Source: Gracilaria domingensis (taxonomy: Eukaryota > Rhodophyta > Florideophyceae > Gracilariales > Gracilariaceae). Taken from it: DNA of 64,000 nt. The notes beneath the pieces are model-generated. The model saw only the letters and a list, made by a program, of their open reading frames with translations, was not told where the DNA came from and did no database searches. Made by a program: the position numbers and the translations under genes. Below are positions 8,903 to 20,533 of this stretch, piece by piece. Each line of letters begins with the position of its first letter. The first letter of the stretch is position 1. The stretch covers positions 1 to 64,000 of the forward strand of contig VCMS01000054.1 of the NCBI GenBank assembly GCA_022539475.1. The letters are read 5' to 3'.

Positions 8903-9237
8903 GTCTCCATTGGAGATGTATTTCTCTTGTATCACAACCGGGAAAGGATGTGAGAGAACATCAATATATCCCCAGTGGACGCTGAGAGAGAGGATGAACT
9001 ACTCTACGTGCTACCATTGTTACCCATCCGGTGTCGAGTGGTGACATATTCTTTTTTTGTCACAACCCACAAAGGATGTGACGGAAGAAGAACATGCCCC
9101 CAGTCGAGACAGAGGGTGAGCAACTCTAAGTACAATCACTAGTCCCTAGCTTGTCTCCACTGGCAATATCTTCCTGTTTTGCTATAACCATCGAGTGGGG
9201 TTATGGTGGAAGAGAAAAATATCGCCGGTCGAGGCGA
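8903..9237. repeat. Three tandem hairpin-forming repeat units
   Basis: Units at 8903-8982, 9032-9111 and 9152-9237, repeating every 120-130 bp. Each unit is a near-palindrome: a left arm of about 38 nt beginning TGTCTCCACTGG or a variant and ending TCACAACC, a short loop, then the reverse complement with CCAGTCGAGACA-like ends. The spacers are also related (AACTACTCTACGTGCTACC and CAACTCTAAGTACAATCAC). The arms differ at several positions both within and between units, so each could fold into an imperfect stem of about 35 bp. I recognise no known RNA or transposon end. Confidence 0.6.
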
Positions 9238-9372
9238 GGTGGGTGGGGACTATGTGAAGAGGGGACAGAGAGATGGCGCTTAAATAGTGGAAGGTGCGGA
9301 GGTGTACAGTAAAGGTTTTGGCGGGAAATGGGATGAGGGAAACAGGGACAATCATGGTGCTGGATATAGCCC

Positions 9373-10404
9373 GTGTGGTTGGACAGTGGGGGTGGACAGC
9401 ACAGTTTAGCTCGATTGCACTGTATCGCAGCGGAAACTTCGATCCAACTACTACTTCTTCTTCTGAAGATGTCGAACGGATACGTGAAGGATGAGGAGCT
9501 GTTGGCGCTGTTGGAGGAAAAGGAGGTAGCGCAGACGCCGTCACCAAAGCGGGAAGAGGACGTGATTACGGCGGCTGGTCGGATGTCGCAGAAGAAGGAA
9601 GTGGCTGATGAAGGAAAGAAGTGTGAGGCGAGGAGAGGGGATGGTGATGAGGTGGAGAAAGGGGGTAGAATTGGAGGTGGAGGGGGTCGCAATGGAGAGA
9701 AGGGGTGCGGTGCATCTGAGTCAGTTAGAGGTTGGAGACCAGATAGAGAGTGGGGGCGGAGAGGGTGACAGGGAGATGCGGTTTGTGGGGGAGATGAAGG
9801 CGAGGGTGGGGATGTTGGGGTTGGTGATGAAGGAGCAACTGGACGATGGAATTGTATGAGATTGTAACGGAAATGGGCGGTGTGGTGCTTGCTGAGTGGG
9901 GGTGGCAGTGGTGTTTCGGTTGAGGCGATTTCGAGCCTGCGGAATTCGTTGTCGGTATTGGGAGTGGAGATGAGAAATCATGTGTATGGGATAGTGGAGT
10001 GTGCGGGAAGGGAGGTTGGACAGTTGCGGGAGGAGAATAGGGTTCTGAACGAGAGGTTGGACGTGCTGGAGAAGGAGGTGAAGGAGCTGGGCAAGAGGCA
10101 AAGATTGGTGGAAGAGGAGACGCTGAAAGGAGGTGTGGAGGGAAAGACGGAGAAGGGAAGTGTGGGAAGGGTGGCGGTGCAGAAGGGGTCTCCTGTGACA
10201 CCGAAGACAAAGGGTGGTGGGGTTGGGGATGGGAAGAGCCGTCTGAAGAAGAGGCGTAAGGAGATGAAGAAGGTGGTGGAGGAGGTGCCGCGGGAGGGAG
10301 TGGGAGCTCCGGTGGTGACTGGGTTTAGGAGTGCGGCGGAGGTAGCGAGGACTGCGAAGGGGATTCTGAGGGGACAGGACGAGAGAAGGATGGGAGGGAT
10401 TTGA
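9373..10404 (+). other. Purine-rich region with a coiled-coil frame
   Basis: The plus strand is strongly G/A-rich and has several overlapping frames. The best is 9880-10404 (174 codons), with a heptad-like coiled coil (GREVGQLREENRVLNERLDV, LEKEVKELGKRQRLVEEE) followed by a Lys/Arg-rich tail. A second, starting near ATG 9469, reads MSNGYVKDEELLALLEEKE and then becomes Glu/Lys/Gly-rich. These could be parts of one small charged protein in two frames, or the nucleic-acid-binding first protein of a mobile element, but there is no diagnostic motif. Long frames on the opposite strand are Pro/Ser/His-rich shadows of the base composition. Confidence 0.3.
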
Positions 10405-10871
10405 AGCCGTTTTGGGGCGAGGCGGGTATACGAGAAGGGGGAGGGTTGTCCACCTGACTTCTACAAAATGACGTTTGCGGAGACGGAGAGAGAGGATGGG
10501 AACGCGTGATGGGCGAGAAATGGGTAAATAGCGCGGGTGGTGTGGACTGGGAAGAAGTGATGAGATGATTGAGGTGGGATGAGTTGCGATTGGCATTGCA
10601 ACATGGGAGAAAATGGAAACGCAAACTAGCACGAGTGCAGTTTTGAGAGAGGGTCGCGGAAAAGAGTGAATGGGGTGGTGCGGCGAAGTAGAACCTCTAC
10701 AAAAACTAGGGGACCCAAAAACTAAACTGCGCGAGATGGAATTTAATATTCCAAAATTTCTTAATTTTTTGAGTGCCAGCCTCTGCTACCCCCTTGCGCG
10801 CCCCAACTAGCCCCAAAACTAGCTTAGTTTCCAAAGCGAACAGACTATATTCCACCTTGCAGAACACAGAC
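10405..10871. other. Spacer next to the broken end of element B
   Basis: No gene seen. Purine-rich sequence runs to about 10690, then an unrelated AT-containing stretch up to about 10870, where similarity to the integrase region of the retroelement starts abruptly. This marks the truncation junction of element B. Confidence 0.4.
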
Positions 10872-13800
10872 GGTGGCTCAATAGCCACAGAAGGTGGAAC
10901 GCGTGATAGCACAAGCTCGAACGTCGAGATCTGAGTAGTGCGATGAACCTGCGTATTGTAGGCATATGTCACCGCATCGGTGTATTGATCCTATTCCGAC
11001 GGATGCTCGGCAACGAACGTCTGCAATGCATTGAGCATTGTGCGGTTAAAACGTTCAACCTGCCCATTACTCTGGGGGTCATATCTTGTTGTAAACCAGT
11101 TTTGGATCCGCAATATACGGCAAACGTCTTGAAAGAACGTAGCCGTAAACTGCGGTCCATGGTCGATAACAGATCAATCGGCGGTCCGTAGACAAAAACT
11201 CAGTGTGTAATGAAAGCTTGGGCAATCGCATTGGCGGTAACCTTCGTCAATGGCACAGTCCGTACCAGCTTTGAAAAACGATCGGTGATCACAAGTAGAA
11301 ACCGGTTTCCCCGGCAAGTGCGAAAAAATTCGCCGAGCAAGTCAATTGCCATGAATTCGAGTGGGACCCTAGCAGGGAAGAGTACCAACTTTTTGGAGTA
11401 CTTCCGCAGCTTGACGCGGTTCTTCGCGTAGTCAGAACATCCACGAGCAGTGGCATACGCGTTGAAAGCCATCGCTGGCCAGTAGAAGTCCTTCCTCAAG
11501 GTGTACTACAACTTCCTACCACCAGGGTGGGCTGAGAGCTTTGCATGGTGCGACAGATGCAGTACTCGTGACTGAAGTGAATACGGAACCACAATCTGTG
11601 GCCTGTTTCCGACAGTTCGGATTAGAAATCCTGGGTCGTTCTCGACGAAAGGAAACCGAGCTCCACCATTCAGTCGGCTACGAATCTCCGCACAGAAACG
11701 GTCGGTGTGTTACTCCCGGATGCGTTCTTCCGGCGTAATCGGTACGAAAGAGCCCGGTGCTGGTGCTGCGTCTGAGACCGCTAGAACGGCATCATAAAGG
11801 TCTCAACCTTCCGATTCATCATCGGCATCGCTCGTGCCGTCTTCCGCGAGGAAGCACGGTATATCCAGATCATCGACTGGCTCAGCTTCTGCCGCTGTTT
11901 CCAAGCGGGTCAGTGCATCAGTCTGTGTATTCAGGAGTTCCTTCTCGTACCGAATCTCAAAGTCGAATTCGGTTAAACGCAGCCTCCACCGCATCAAGCG
12001 GCCAGATGGCTCTGCGATAGAGAGTAGACAGCGCAAGGCCAAATGATCGGTATGAACAATGAAGCGGGTCCCCATTCGGTAGGGGCGGAGTGTCTGTAGT
12101 GCCCAGACTACCGCCAAACACTCCTTCTTGGATACCGAGTAATTCCTTTCGTGAACGTTGAGGCTTCTTGACTAATACCCAATTGGAAATCGCTCGCCAT
12201 CTTCGGTGTTCTGGAACAGTGCGCAGCCAACTTGATAGTTGCTCGCGGCCGTATCGATGGCATACGGCAAACCAGAACTGGCTAGGGATAGGACCGGTGG
12301 CGATGTCACCGCGTCAACAAGCGACGAAAAAGCCGCAGACGTGCGGTCGTCTAACGCTTCCAGGTTGACTGGCTGTCCCATGCGAAGAAGCTCGTTTACA
12401 GGTGCAGCGATATCCGCAAAGTTCGGAATGAAGCGGCGATACACATTGCACAAGCCGAGAAAAGATCGGAGTTCAGTCTGCGTTCGCGGATGCTTAGCCT
12501 CTTTGAGGCACTTCACACGTGCTCCGTCAATAGCCAGCCGTCCAGGACGGATGACATGGCCGAGATACCTCACGGTCTCGGTAAAGAACTCGCACTTTTC
12601 AGCTTAAGTTTAATGCCTGCATCGCGTAGGACTCGCATCACATCCCGTACGTGGGTCAGGTGCTCGTCCAGGTTGATGGAGTAGACAATGATGTCATCCA
12701 GGTAAACCAGGCAAGTCTTCCACTTGAAGCGGGCAAGCAAAATGTCCACAGCACGTTGAATTGTGGCTGGCGCGTTCGTTAACCCAAAGGGCATCCGATT
12801 GAATCGGTACAGTCCTTCATGACAAACGAAGGCTGTCTTGTGACGATCTTCAGCCCTTACGTGAACTTGCCAATAGCTCCAATTCACGTCTAGGGTTGTG
12901 AACACTTTCGCGTCGTCCAATGAATCGATGCATTCATCCATTCGTGGGATAGGATACACATCCTTGACTGTAGCCGCGTTCAGCTTGCGGCAATCGATGC
13001 AAAATCGCCAAGACCCATCAGCTTTGGGGGCGAGCACCACCGGCGATGCCCATGGTGACTGAGCCGGCTCAATAAATCCAGCTCGGAGCATTTTCTCTAC
13101 TTGAGCCTTCTTCTCTTCCCGAGCTGTCGGTCCTGCCCTGTAAGGGTGCTGTGAAATGGGCCGCGTATTCGGTAGCAAATCAATTCGATGTTCGGTAATA
13201 CCAATCTTCCCGAGGGAACCATCCCACATGGGCGTGAACTCTTTGAGCATATGCCGCAACTTATCGCGGTGAGTCTCTAGAACATGACTGAAGTCCATAG
13301 ACTCGAGCTCCTGTGCTGCCTTATTCTTCGTGTCAGCAGCACTCAAGGTCCTTATCATGACTGTCCAAAGAGGTCGGCATCGCTTCCTTCGACAGGCTGC
13401 GGTTGTCCGTATCCGAGGAAGTCAGCTTAGCATCTCCCGACGAACTGTTCGGTACAGTATTCGGTTCGCAATTGTTCCGTTCCGCCTCCCCCTCCTCAGC
13501 TTCGAGGATACCGAGAACTTCGGCAATAGAAACCTGGGTAGGCACTTTAGCCGCAGGGTGCGGAAGCAATGAACCAAGAACTGGGCTCCTAACCAACCGT
13601 TGAGGAAAACGGCTGAAGTTTGCTACCAACACCTGAAAAGGCTTCTCGGGTTCAACAAAAACGATCCCATTAGCGACGGCAAGCTGATGCTTCTCCTGTA
13701 ACGCAGGCAACGGTTGCACCGTTTGTAAGCCACATTGCGGAGACGCCACAGTAACCCAGACCTGCGATTCAGGCGGGATGGAAATAGACCGAGCTACTCG

Positions 13801-16800
13801 GAGCTTTGTAGACTTCCGTTCATCGGCTATAGGCTCCTGCGCAGCAGACAAAGGAACTTGCTTCTTCAAAGCCCGTCGAAGGGGACGCCGAACGATCGGT
13901 ACAGTAGTCCCATCTTCCATTTCGATGGTTCGCTGCCGCGGTCGAATCGAATCGACGAAGCGGTCACAAAAGTCGCAGCCGAGTATCACCGCCGCAGCGA
14001 GCTGCTTACAAACCAAGAAATCGAGCTTCGCCAGGTAGCGGCCAATCCTGACGAGCAGGTCTATTACTCCCACAGTCGAAAGTGGCCGATTGTTCGCATC
14101 CGCTATATCAATATGCGGCGCCGCACGAACACGAGACCGCAAGTGCGGCGGAATCATCGACTCAACCAAAAATTTTAGCCCAGCTCCTGTATCGAGCACG
14201 GACAACTGCCGAACCATATACTGGTCGGAAACACCTAGGTCGGCGTGAACTTTGTAGTTACGTTTCGCCATGACCAGGACTATCCGGAAACCGGCTGTTC
14301 CTAGACCGTATCCACGGGCGACGCAAGACACCAAGGTGTTCAGAGTCCACGTCTGTAGTGACCATTTTCCTCGAAAGAATTGTGACCGGGGAGCGAGGCT
14401 TCTCAGCCTCAGGCGCACTAAACGCCGTCGCTGGGGGCGCCTCTCCATTGCTGGAGGCTCCCGTGCTCAGTTTTTCGGAGCTTCGCCGCCAATCTGCGGA
14501 GGTTGCAATTCCGCAGGAGCGGCTAGAGTTCCACCATTCGATGGCACCGTTTCCTGGTTTCCAGGCTGAGTCTCCGCCTTCGCACGAAGGTACGATCTGT
14601 CGGGAACACGTTCTCCCTCGGCGGGCGTCAACGACTCATATTGAGGCACGATCTTTGCCATATCCCGTATGGGCATTAAGCAATTCGGAGCGATGTGCCC
14701 TGGCCTGTAACAGGTATGACAATAAGGTGACGAAGAAGATCCGCGTTGGGCGGCCGGCGCTCCTGTCGAGGAGGGTACGGGTCTCTCCAACCAGAGCGTT
14801 GGCCTCGATATCCGCCAGAGTGCGGCACGGGCAATGCCGGGACTTGACTTCCGGCGTACAAAGCGCGGTCTACGTCTACTGTAGACTGCTCCGTCGTCGA
14901 TGGCAATTCCGAACTCGGCATTGAACCATCGTCCTGTAACAGGTGTAGGTTATCATAAACCCCTTGAACAGAACCTCGCGAGTGAGGCGGTGAAGAGTCC
15001 CGGCCTTCTACATGAAGGAGTCGGCGCGTGCCCGTCTTGACACCAGCGCGTTCTCGAGCTGCATCTCCCTCAGCTTGGGCAAATTGAACGAGTTCCAGAT
15101 AAGTAATCTGGCGTTTGTTCTCCCGATAACGGGCAACCAGCGTCCTGATCGGCGATCTAGGCTATCGAAGAACATCGTACACCGCTCAGCTGCATAAAAC
15201 ACGTTGCCACATCTGTGGAAAGCCTTGTTGAGGCGGGTAGAATAAACGGTTTCCGACTCTTCAGCTCCTTACTTCGTGTCTCACAGCCCGAGTATAGCAC
15301 TTTGTATCCTATTGCCTGTCGCGTAATAGCGCAGGGGAGACTGTACCGCTTCCGGCCAGCACGTAAATTCTCCTTCGGAGGCTCGAGTGGACCCACGAAC
15401 CGAATTGAGTTGATCTTCGGCTACGCCCGTCAAAAAGTACGGCAGCGCAATGTAGGCTTGTGCATCGCTCATCCGAAGTACATCGACTTCCGCCACGAAG
15501 CGGCCAAGAAAATCCAAGACAAGAATTGGATCTTCCCCAGAGAACTTGTGGGGCTTTAGCGTGAGCTCCATATGTCGGAGATGATTTCGCACCTTCCCAG
15601 TCCCACGTGGGGTTCTCTGTGGCGTCGTGTCATCAAGCCGGTAATATCGGTACGATAGCAACCTCCGATACAGTAAGTTTGTCGGCTTCGATTCCTTCAA
15701 TCCAAGGTGTCTCCGTCCTTTCGCACGGCCTCGTGGAACACCAGAGGTGGCTTCAGTAGCCCGCGAACGGGATGCACGATAGCGTGGACGCTCGTTCGCG
15801 CTGTTCGAAGAGTCGGTAGACGATCCCTGTTGAGGGCCTCTCTCATCAGAAGAGAACGAAGAAGACGAGACAGACTCAACCTTGACCTTCTTCTTTGCCG
15901 GCGATCTCGGAAACGGCGCGATTGCTGAGAACCCTCAGAAACCGGGGCTCCCGGCGCAACAGCATCAGAAATGATGATTTGCTCGACCGTCTCCAGACGG
16001 GTAGCCAGGCGGTCCAGGCGCGCAGAAGCCTGCTCATGCAGGGCAGCCGACGCCTGTCGGTGTTCCATAATCTGGTTGACATCAGACCGTAAAACACGGA
16101 CGTCGCTCGAAACATCCCGGACACGGGCTTCATCAAGCCGTTGCCGGAGTTTCGTAATATCTCCGATGAGGCCCACTTGGGAGTTCTGTAAAATACGAAC
16201 TTGAGCCTCTAATTTTCGGAGGGTGTACTCGTCGGACCGCGACGACCTAGCGTCCACCGCAGTAGCGGGATTAGCCGCAGGTGCGAATTCAGCTGGCCCA
16301 CGAGTGGGTGGGGTTCCGTTATCAGAACGGGGGCCCCGGGAAGCCGGTTTCGGGTCTCCATTGCCTGGGACATCCAGTGCGTCCTTCTGCAACGGAGGCA
16401 AACTTGCCAGCAAGCCGGACGAGCCGGGCACAGAAGCAGCGCGTGGAGCGCCACTCCGGCGACGGGATGACATTGTTCAACGACATAGTCGGCCACTTGG
16501 CAACCAAAAAAACTTCCGAAAACGGACAATAAGAAAACTGTATGAACGGATATTCCCAACGACTTGGGCTCCAAACAACCGATAAAATTCCAACAGATGT
16601 TGGCAAGTAAGGCCGATTCTAAGTCGGGAGACTAGTTTGTGGAGCATTCCCACTAGTTGGCAAACAAGAGTTGCGTCGCGGAAGGTGCACCGACGGGGTG
16701 TTCGAGCCCCGCTCCCTATAGGGGTAGGGATTGTGGTAGAACCTTTCGGTATGGCTGACACAGGCCGGGAGTAAATCCGGGCAGCCCCGTTCTGGGCGTG

Positions 16801-17486
16801 CAGCCGGAGGTGGGGATTGGTTAGAATCGGCGTGAGATCCGATCTGTTTGGTGCGCAACGTCGAGTGGAGTATCCAGGCCAACGGTGTTGGGCAAAAGGA
16901 GCGATTAACGAGCCGCGCAGCGGTGCACTGACTATCGAGATCAAGAAATATTCCCAGACAATGTGGGTCAAACCTGTATAACAGGGCAGAGTGATAGGCG
17001 CCGTATGACGGAAATATTAACAATAAAATAACAGAAAAGATGCCGTAACGAAGGTCTAGAACTCCTCGGGGACAGAGGTGGATAGCGACTCCGGGGATGC
17101 GGCGGTATAGCCCGGTTAGGGACGAAGAACCGTTCGTACGCGGCAAGAAGCTAGAGCCAAAGGCCTCCCTGAGGTTTACTTCCCCTACAGTGGCGGCAAG
17201 TGCCGCCACTTATATACGGCACTTGAAAATATCAATTAAAATATCTAGCTATCCGGCGCTGCCGGCCAATACACTACAGGTGTGCAACCGTGGCAGGCTT
17301 GCCACGGCGCACCCGCTATCGGGCCAACTTGGCAACGTGTGCAGAAATACTACCCTTCCTAGGCACATCCTAAAATGGGCAATTGCCTCAATGCCTTCTC
17401 ATAAATAAGGTGGCAAAGCCTGTAACGGATCAACAAATTATGACAAGCACCTCAGTGCATTCCTGGCGAGGGCGTTTTGCTCTACA
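10872..17486 (-). mobile_element. Ty3/gypsy chromovirus copy, broken and 3'-truncated (element B)
   Basis: Same family as the complete element at 40911-52151, read on the minus strand. In element order it keeps its 5' LTR (16638-17486), leader, gag region (about 14.3-16.47 kb), protease/reverse transcriptase/RNase H region (about 11.8-14.3 kb) and most of the integrase region (about 10.87-11.75 kb). The integrase C-terminal part with the chromodomain and the whole 3' LTR are absent. The coding part carries many breaks, roughly ten or more. With its clear divergence from element A in LTR and coding regions, it looks much older than element A. Confidence 0.85.
16638..17486 (-). repeat. 5' LTR of element B
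   Basis: About 849 bp, bounded by TG..CA on the plus strand and alignable with the LTRs at 40911-41767 and 51295-52151. It is clearly diverged in its outer part (16638-17040) but very similar over the hairpin-rich segment around 17180-17360. The internal side carries the same primer-binding-like sequence as element A. No partner LTR exists on the other side, so no target duplication can be confirmed. Confidence 0.8.
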
Positions 17487-20400
17487 TTTTCCAATCTTTG
17501 ATGTTCAGTCTAACCGAATATAGAACGCAGCAGCTTGAACTAAACCGTTTCGGTACATGAGCAAGCAAAACGATGTATCTCACTGAATCATTCGAGAATG
17601 GATATGCTGATTTTACCAAACAGTATTTCCAGCATGGCAAACCGTTGTGAAAGACCGTAACTACGTGCACATGCTTTTGTGTTTATCCACAAATCCTGGA
17701 TCCATGAATCTTGCAAACCTTCTAGCAGTCTGCGGAAATTCCCGTACGCCAGGCCAATCAATGTTCCCCTTCCTCGCTCGCACTTTGGGGTACGGGTACG
17801 GGACTTGGGTTTTGTTGCATCGCAGTTGAAGGCTTTTGTCATCTCTATATGCTACAATTCGCCGTATTCATGAAACAGTAATAAAGCTCCGACGCTCCCG
17901 GAAAGTGGGGACATTCATCGCAATTCACGGCGTGCGCCGCACTTACTGGACCTTTGCTAGACCGATACTAAGACAGTTGACCAGCTCTCCGGCATCCTCA
18001 ATATGATATCTAACAGTGTCATCGAGAAGTCCGGAACAGATTACAGCGGCAAGCTTTGTCAAGTTTCATTTTATAGATCATCCATTGCCCATTATCTTGA
18101 TGGCCTTCCGTGGCGGTTGGTTCCAATAAGTAGCTTTGCCAATTAGATGAAAAGAAGGCCTTGAGCATTGTCTTATGGAGAACAAGCAACCCAAACCACA
18201 ATTGGCCAGGATTTCCTCACATGTGGGCTACATGCCAATACTATCCGTCTCCTCCCCTGAACTAAGCCATGCCACTAGAAAAACGTTGTAGGAAAGCAAG
18301 CCATGAAAGATCCAATTTGAGCGTTCCGCAGCCTTGCTCTCTGCAAGCCTCTCAGAATTTGTTCCATCAGTCCACAGACGTGCAAACTTCGTATTTCGGG
18401 GCGGTCTTCCTCACAACGAAGAGAGAATATCTTCGAGTTGAGCAATCTGAACCTTGTTTGCCTTGAGCAAACCCTGTAAGTGAAGAGCTTTGCGTGCGTA
18501 TGAAATGGCTAAAGTGAGAGTATGATACACTTTGTTAAGATCCCTCTCTTTGCATTGCTCGTTAGCATAGGATTGCCGATATATGTTGTCGCCCGATTCA
18601 CTTTGCATGTGAAAGTTAGAATGATAGGCCTCTTCAATTGGGAAAGAAATGGTAAATTCTTGGCCGATCACTGCGCTTGCTTCACATAATGGCAGTATTT
18701 GCCATAACAGAGTAGCAAAGGCTTATACATTTGTAAATGTTGTATTTTCTCAATTCATGTGAGCTGTAACATTCTTGTACAACCAGGAAAGAGTGGTGGG
18801 ATTCAAGTCCGGTGATTCACCCGTTTTTGCACAAACACTTATTATGTCCAAATCGAAAGAAGAGTCAAGATCAATGCTTTCATAGTATAATTCTTTGCAC
18901 ACATCAGCAAAACGAACGCCGCGCAAGTTGAGTACGGTACGGTTTGCAGGAGATTCTAAGGGAGGAAGATTAAATACACCCTCTCCGTTTGCAGGGCATT
19001 CTTTCGATCTGCTGAAAGTCGAATGCTATAAACGGTGTGAAGGTAATTCTTGGACGTCTCAGACTGTGAGGTTTGCAGCGTATTCTTTCGGAGGTTGACT
19101 GAATATTGTGTCGTTTGCTTACCATACTTCAGATAAGATGATAGCCATGCGCCTGAGAGTCCCTGAGAATGGGTCATGTTCTGAAGAACGTGAAATGGAA
19201 CCGGAGAACATGGACTTTCTCCGACAACAGTATCGTCGTCTACTCTGTAGGCGTGACGTCATTTCGACGTGTTAATTCTGATCGAGCAATTCGTGGAAAT
19301 TGCAGGCGCCCTGCTCCAAAAATTCCCAGATCTTCTCGTAATATCAGGGAAGGCTATGCTTATTATCGTATCTCCCAAATGCGGAGAGGGATATCTGCAC
19401 TTCTCTAGAGAGACCATCGCCCGTGGCCGAGTCTTTGCAAGCATGGCCAAGATTTTGAGGGATGGCGTTCGAAGCCATCGTTAACACTGAACCGTGTCAG
19501 CTACTCGATCGAGGGCTTATTCTTCGTCTGTTTGCAGCAGAGCCAGCCATCTTCTCACATGTCAAACCCAAACGCCGGTTAACCAACAATGTCAGATTAC
19601 TTCTCTTGACTTATAGTTCCTGGGAGACATCGAAGAAAGCAACAGTTCGTCGACCTCACCGCTCCAAATGAAATGAACGAAGCTCAGACGCAGTGACGCG
19701 ATTCAATGAAATACCAATGAATTTCGATACGTTTTTCTCTGTTTTCGGGCCACGGGATGATAAAGGTGACATTTGTCGTTCCTACACCTGGACAAGCATC
19801 ACTTTTTCGTTTCGAGACGAAAACGACGCACAAGGCGCAGACACGAAGGATGCTGCATATGCTGAAGGCTAAGCCATAGCGGCATCTTGAGAAACGAACT
19901 GGTACATGAGCTTGCAAAGAAAAGACTACTACTACCTCTCGCTGAACATGTCAAAATTCCCGTGCATATCGTCCAGCATGATGCTGGTCGTTTGCACTCC
20001 TCTTTCTTTGAGAGAAAAATAAACCGACATTGCCACTCTGCCCGGGAGGTGTAGATGAAAAGGCCGTGCAAAAAGCCGAAGTTACGCCTAGCAGCTCTTT
20101 CACTGGTCACATGCCTCTTTCGTACCCAGTTGCTTCCAACCTCAACATATCGATGCGACTGTCCAAGGAACGTCAAACAAGATGGAGCTCACGTTTTCGT
20201 ATTTGCAGCCATGCGATCAAGCTTGCCAGATGGATCTTCGACGGAGATCAAGAACTAATGAGACGTTGATCTACTCCACAATACGTCTCGACATGCTAAC
20301 TAGTGACTAGCGTTCCACCTGCTAAAATTTCTCGAGATTCATTCAGGAACCTAATTCGATATGCTTCATGAAAGCTTCGGGCCCTTTAAAGCTTTGTGGG

Positions 20401-20533
20401 AGGGGAGTGCGTGACACAGCTGCAGACATGCCCATGGTACACTGTGTACTAGATACAGCCAGTACCGGACATGTAGCCTGGTGTTTTTGTGTGCTGTAGA
20501 CGACCAGAACTTTATTACACAAGGCTGAGAGAC
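17487..20533. other. Degraded coding-like sequence, unrecognised
   Basis: No gene can be called. Minus-strand pieces look protein-like: 18411-18671 (ERDLNKVYHTLTLAISYARK), a segment reading GVRFADVCKELYYESIDLD and PDLNPTTLSWLYKNVTAHMN between about 18950 and 18745, and 17588-17842 (LAYGNFRRLLEGLQDSWIQD). They lie in different frames and may be remains of one transposon or host gene read from about 19.2 to 17.5 kb. Three short copies of GTTTGCAG followed by an ATTCT-containing tail lie at about 18950, 18990 and 19070. From 19.5 to 20.5 kb I see nothing supportable. Confidence 0.3.

Noticed and set aside
9721-10632. 303-codon minus-strand frame rich in Pro, Ser, His and Leu
   Set aside because: It is the complement of strongly purine-rich sequence. 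Low complexity, no motif, and the plus strand has the better coiled-coil frame.
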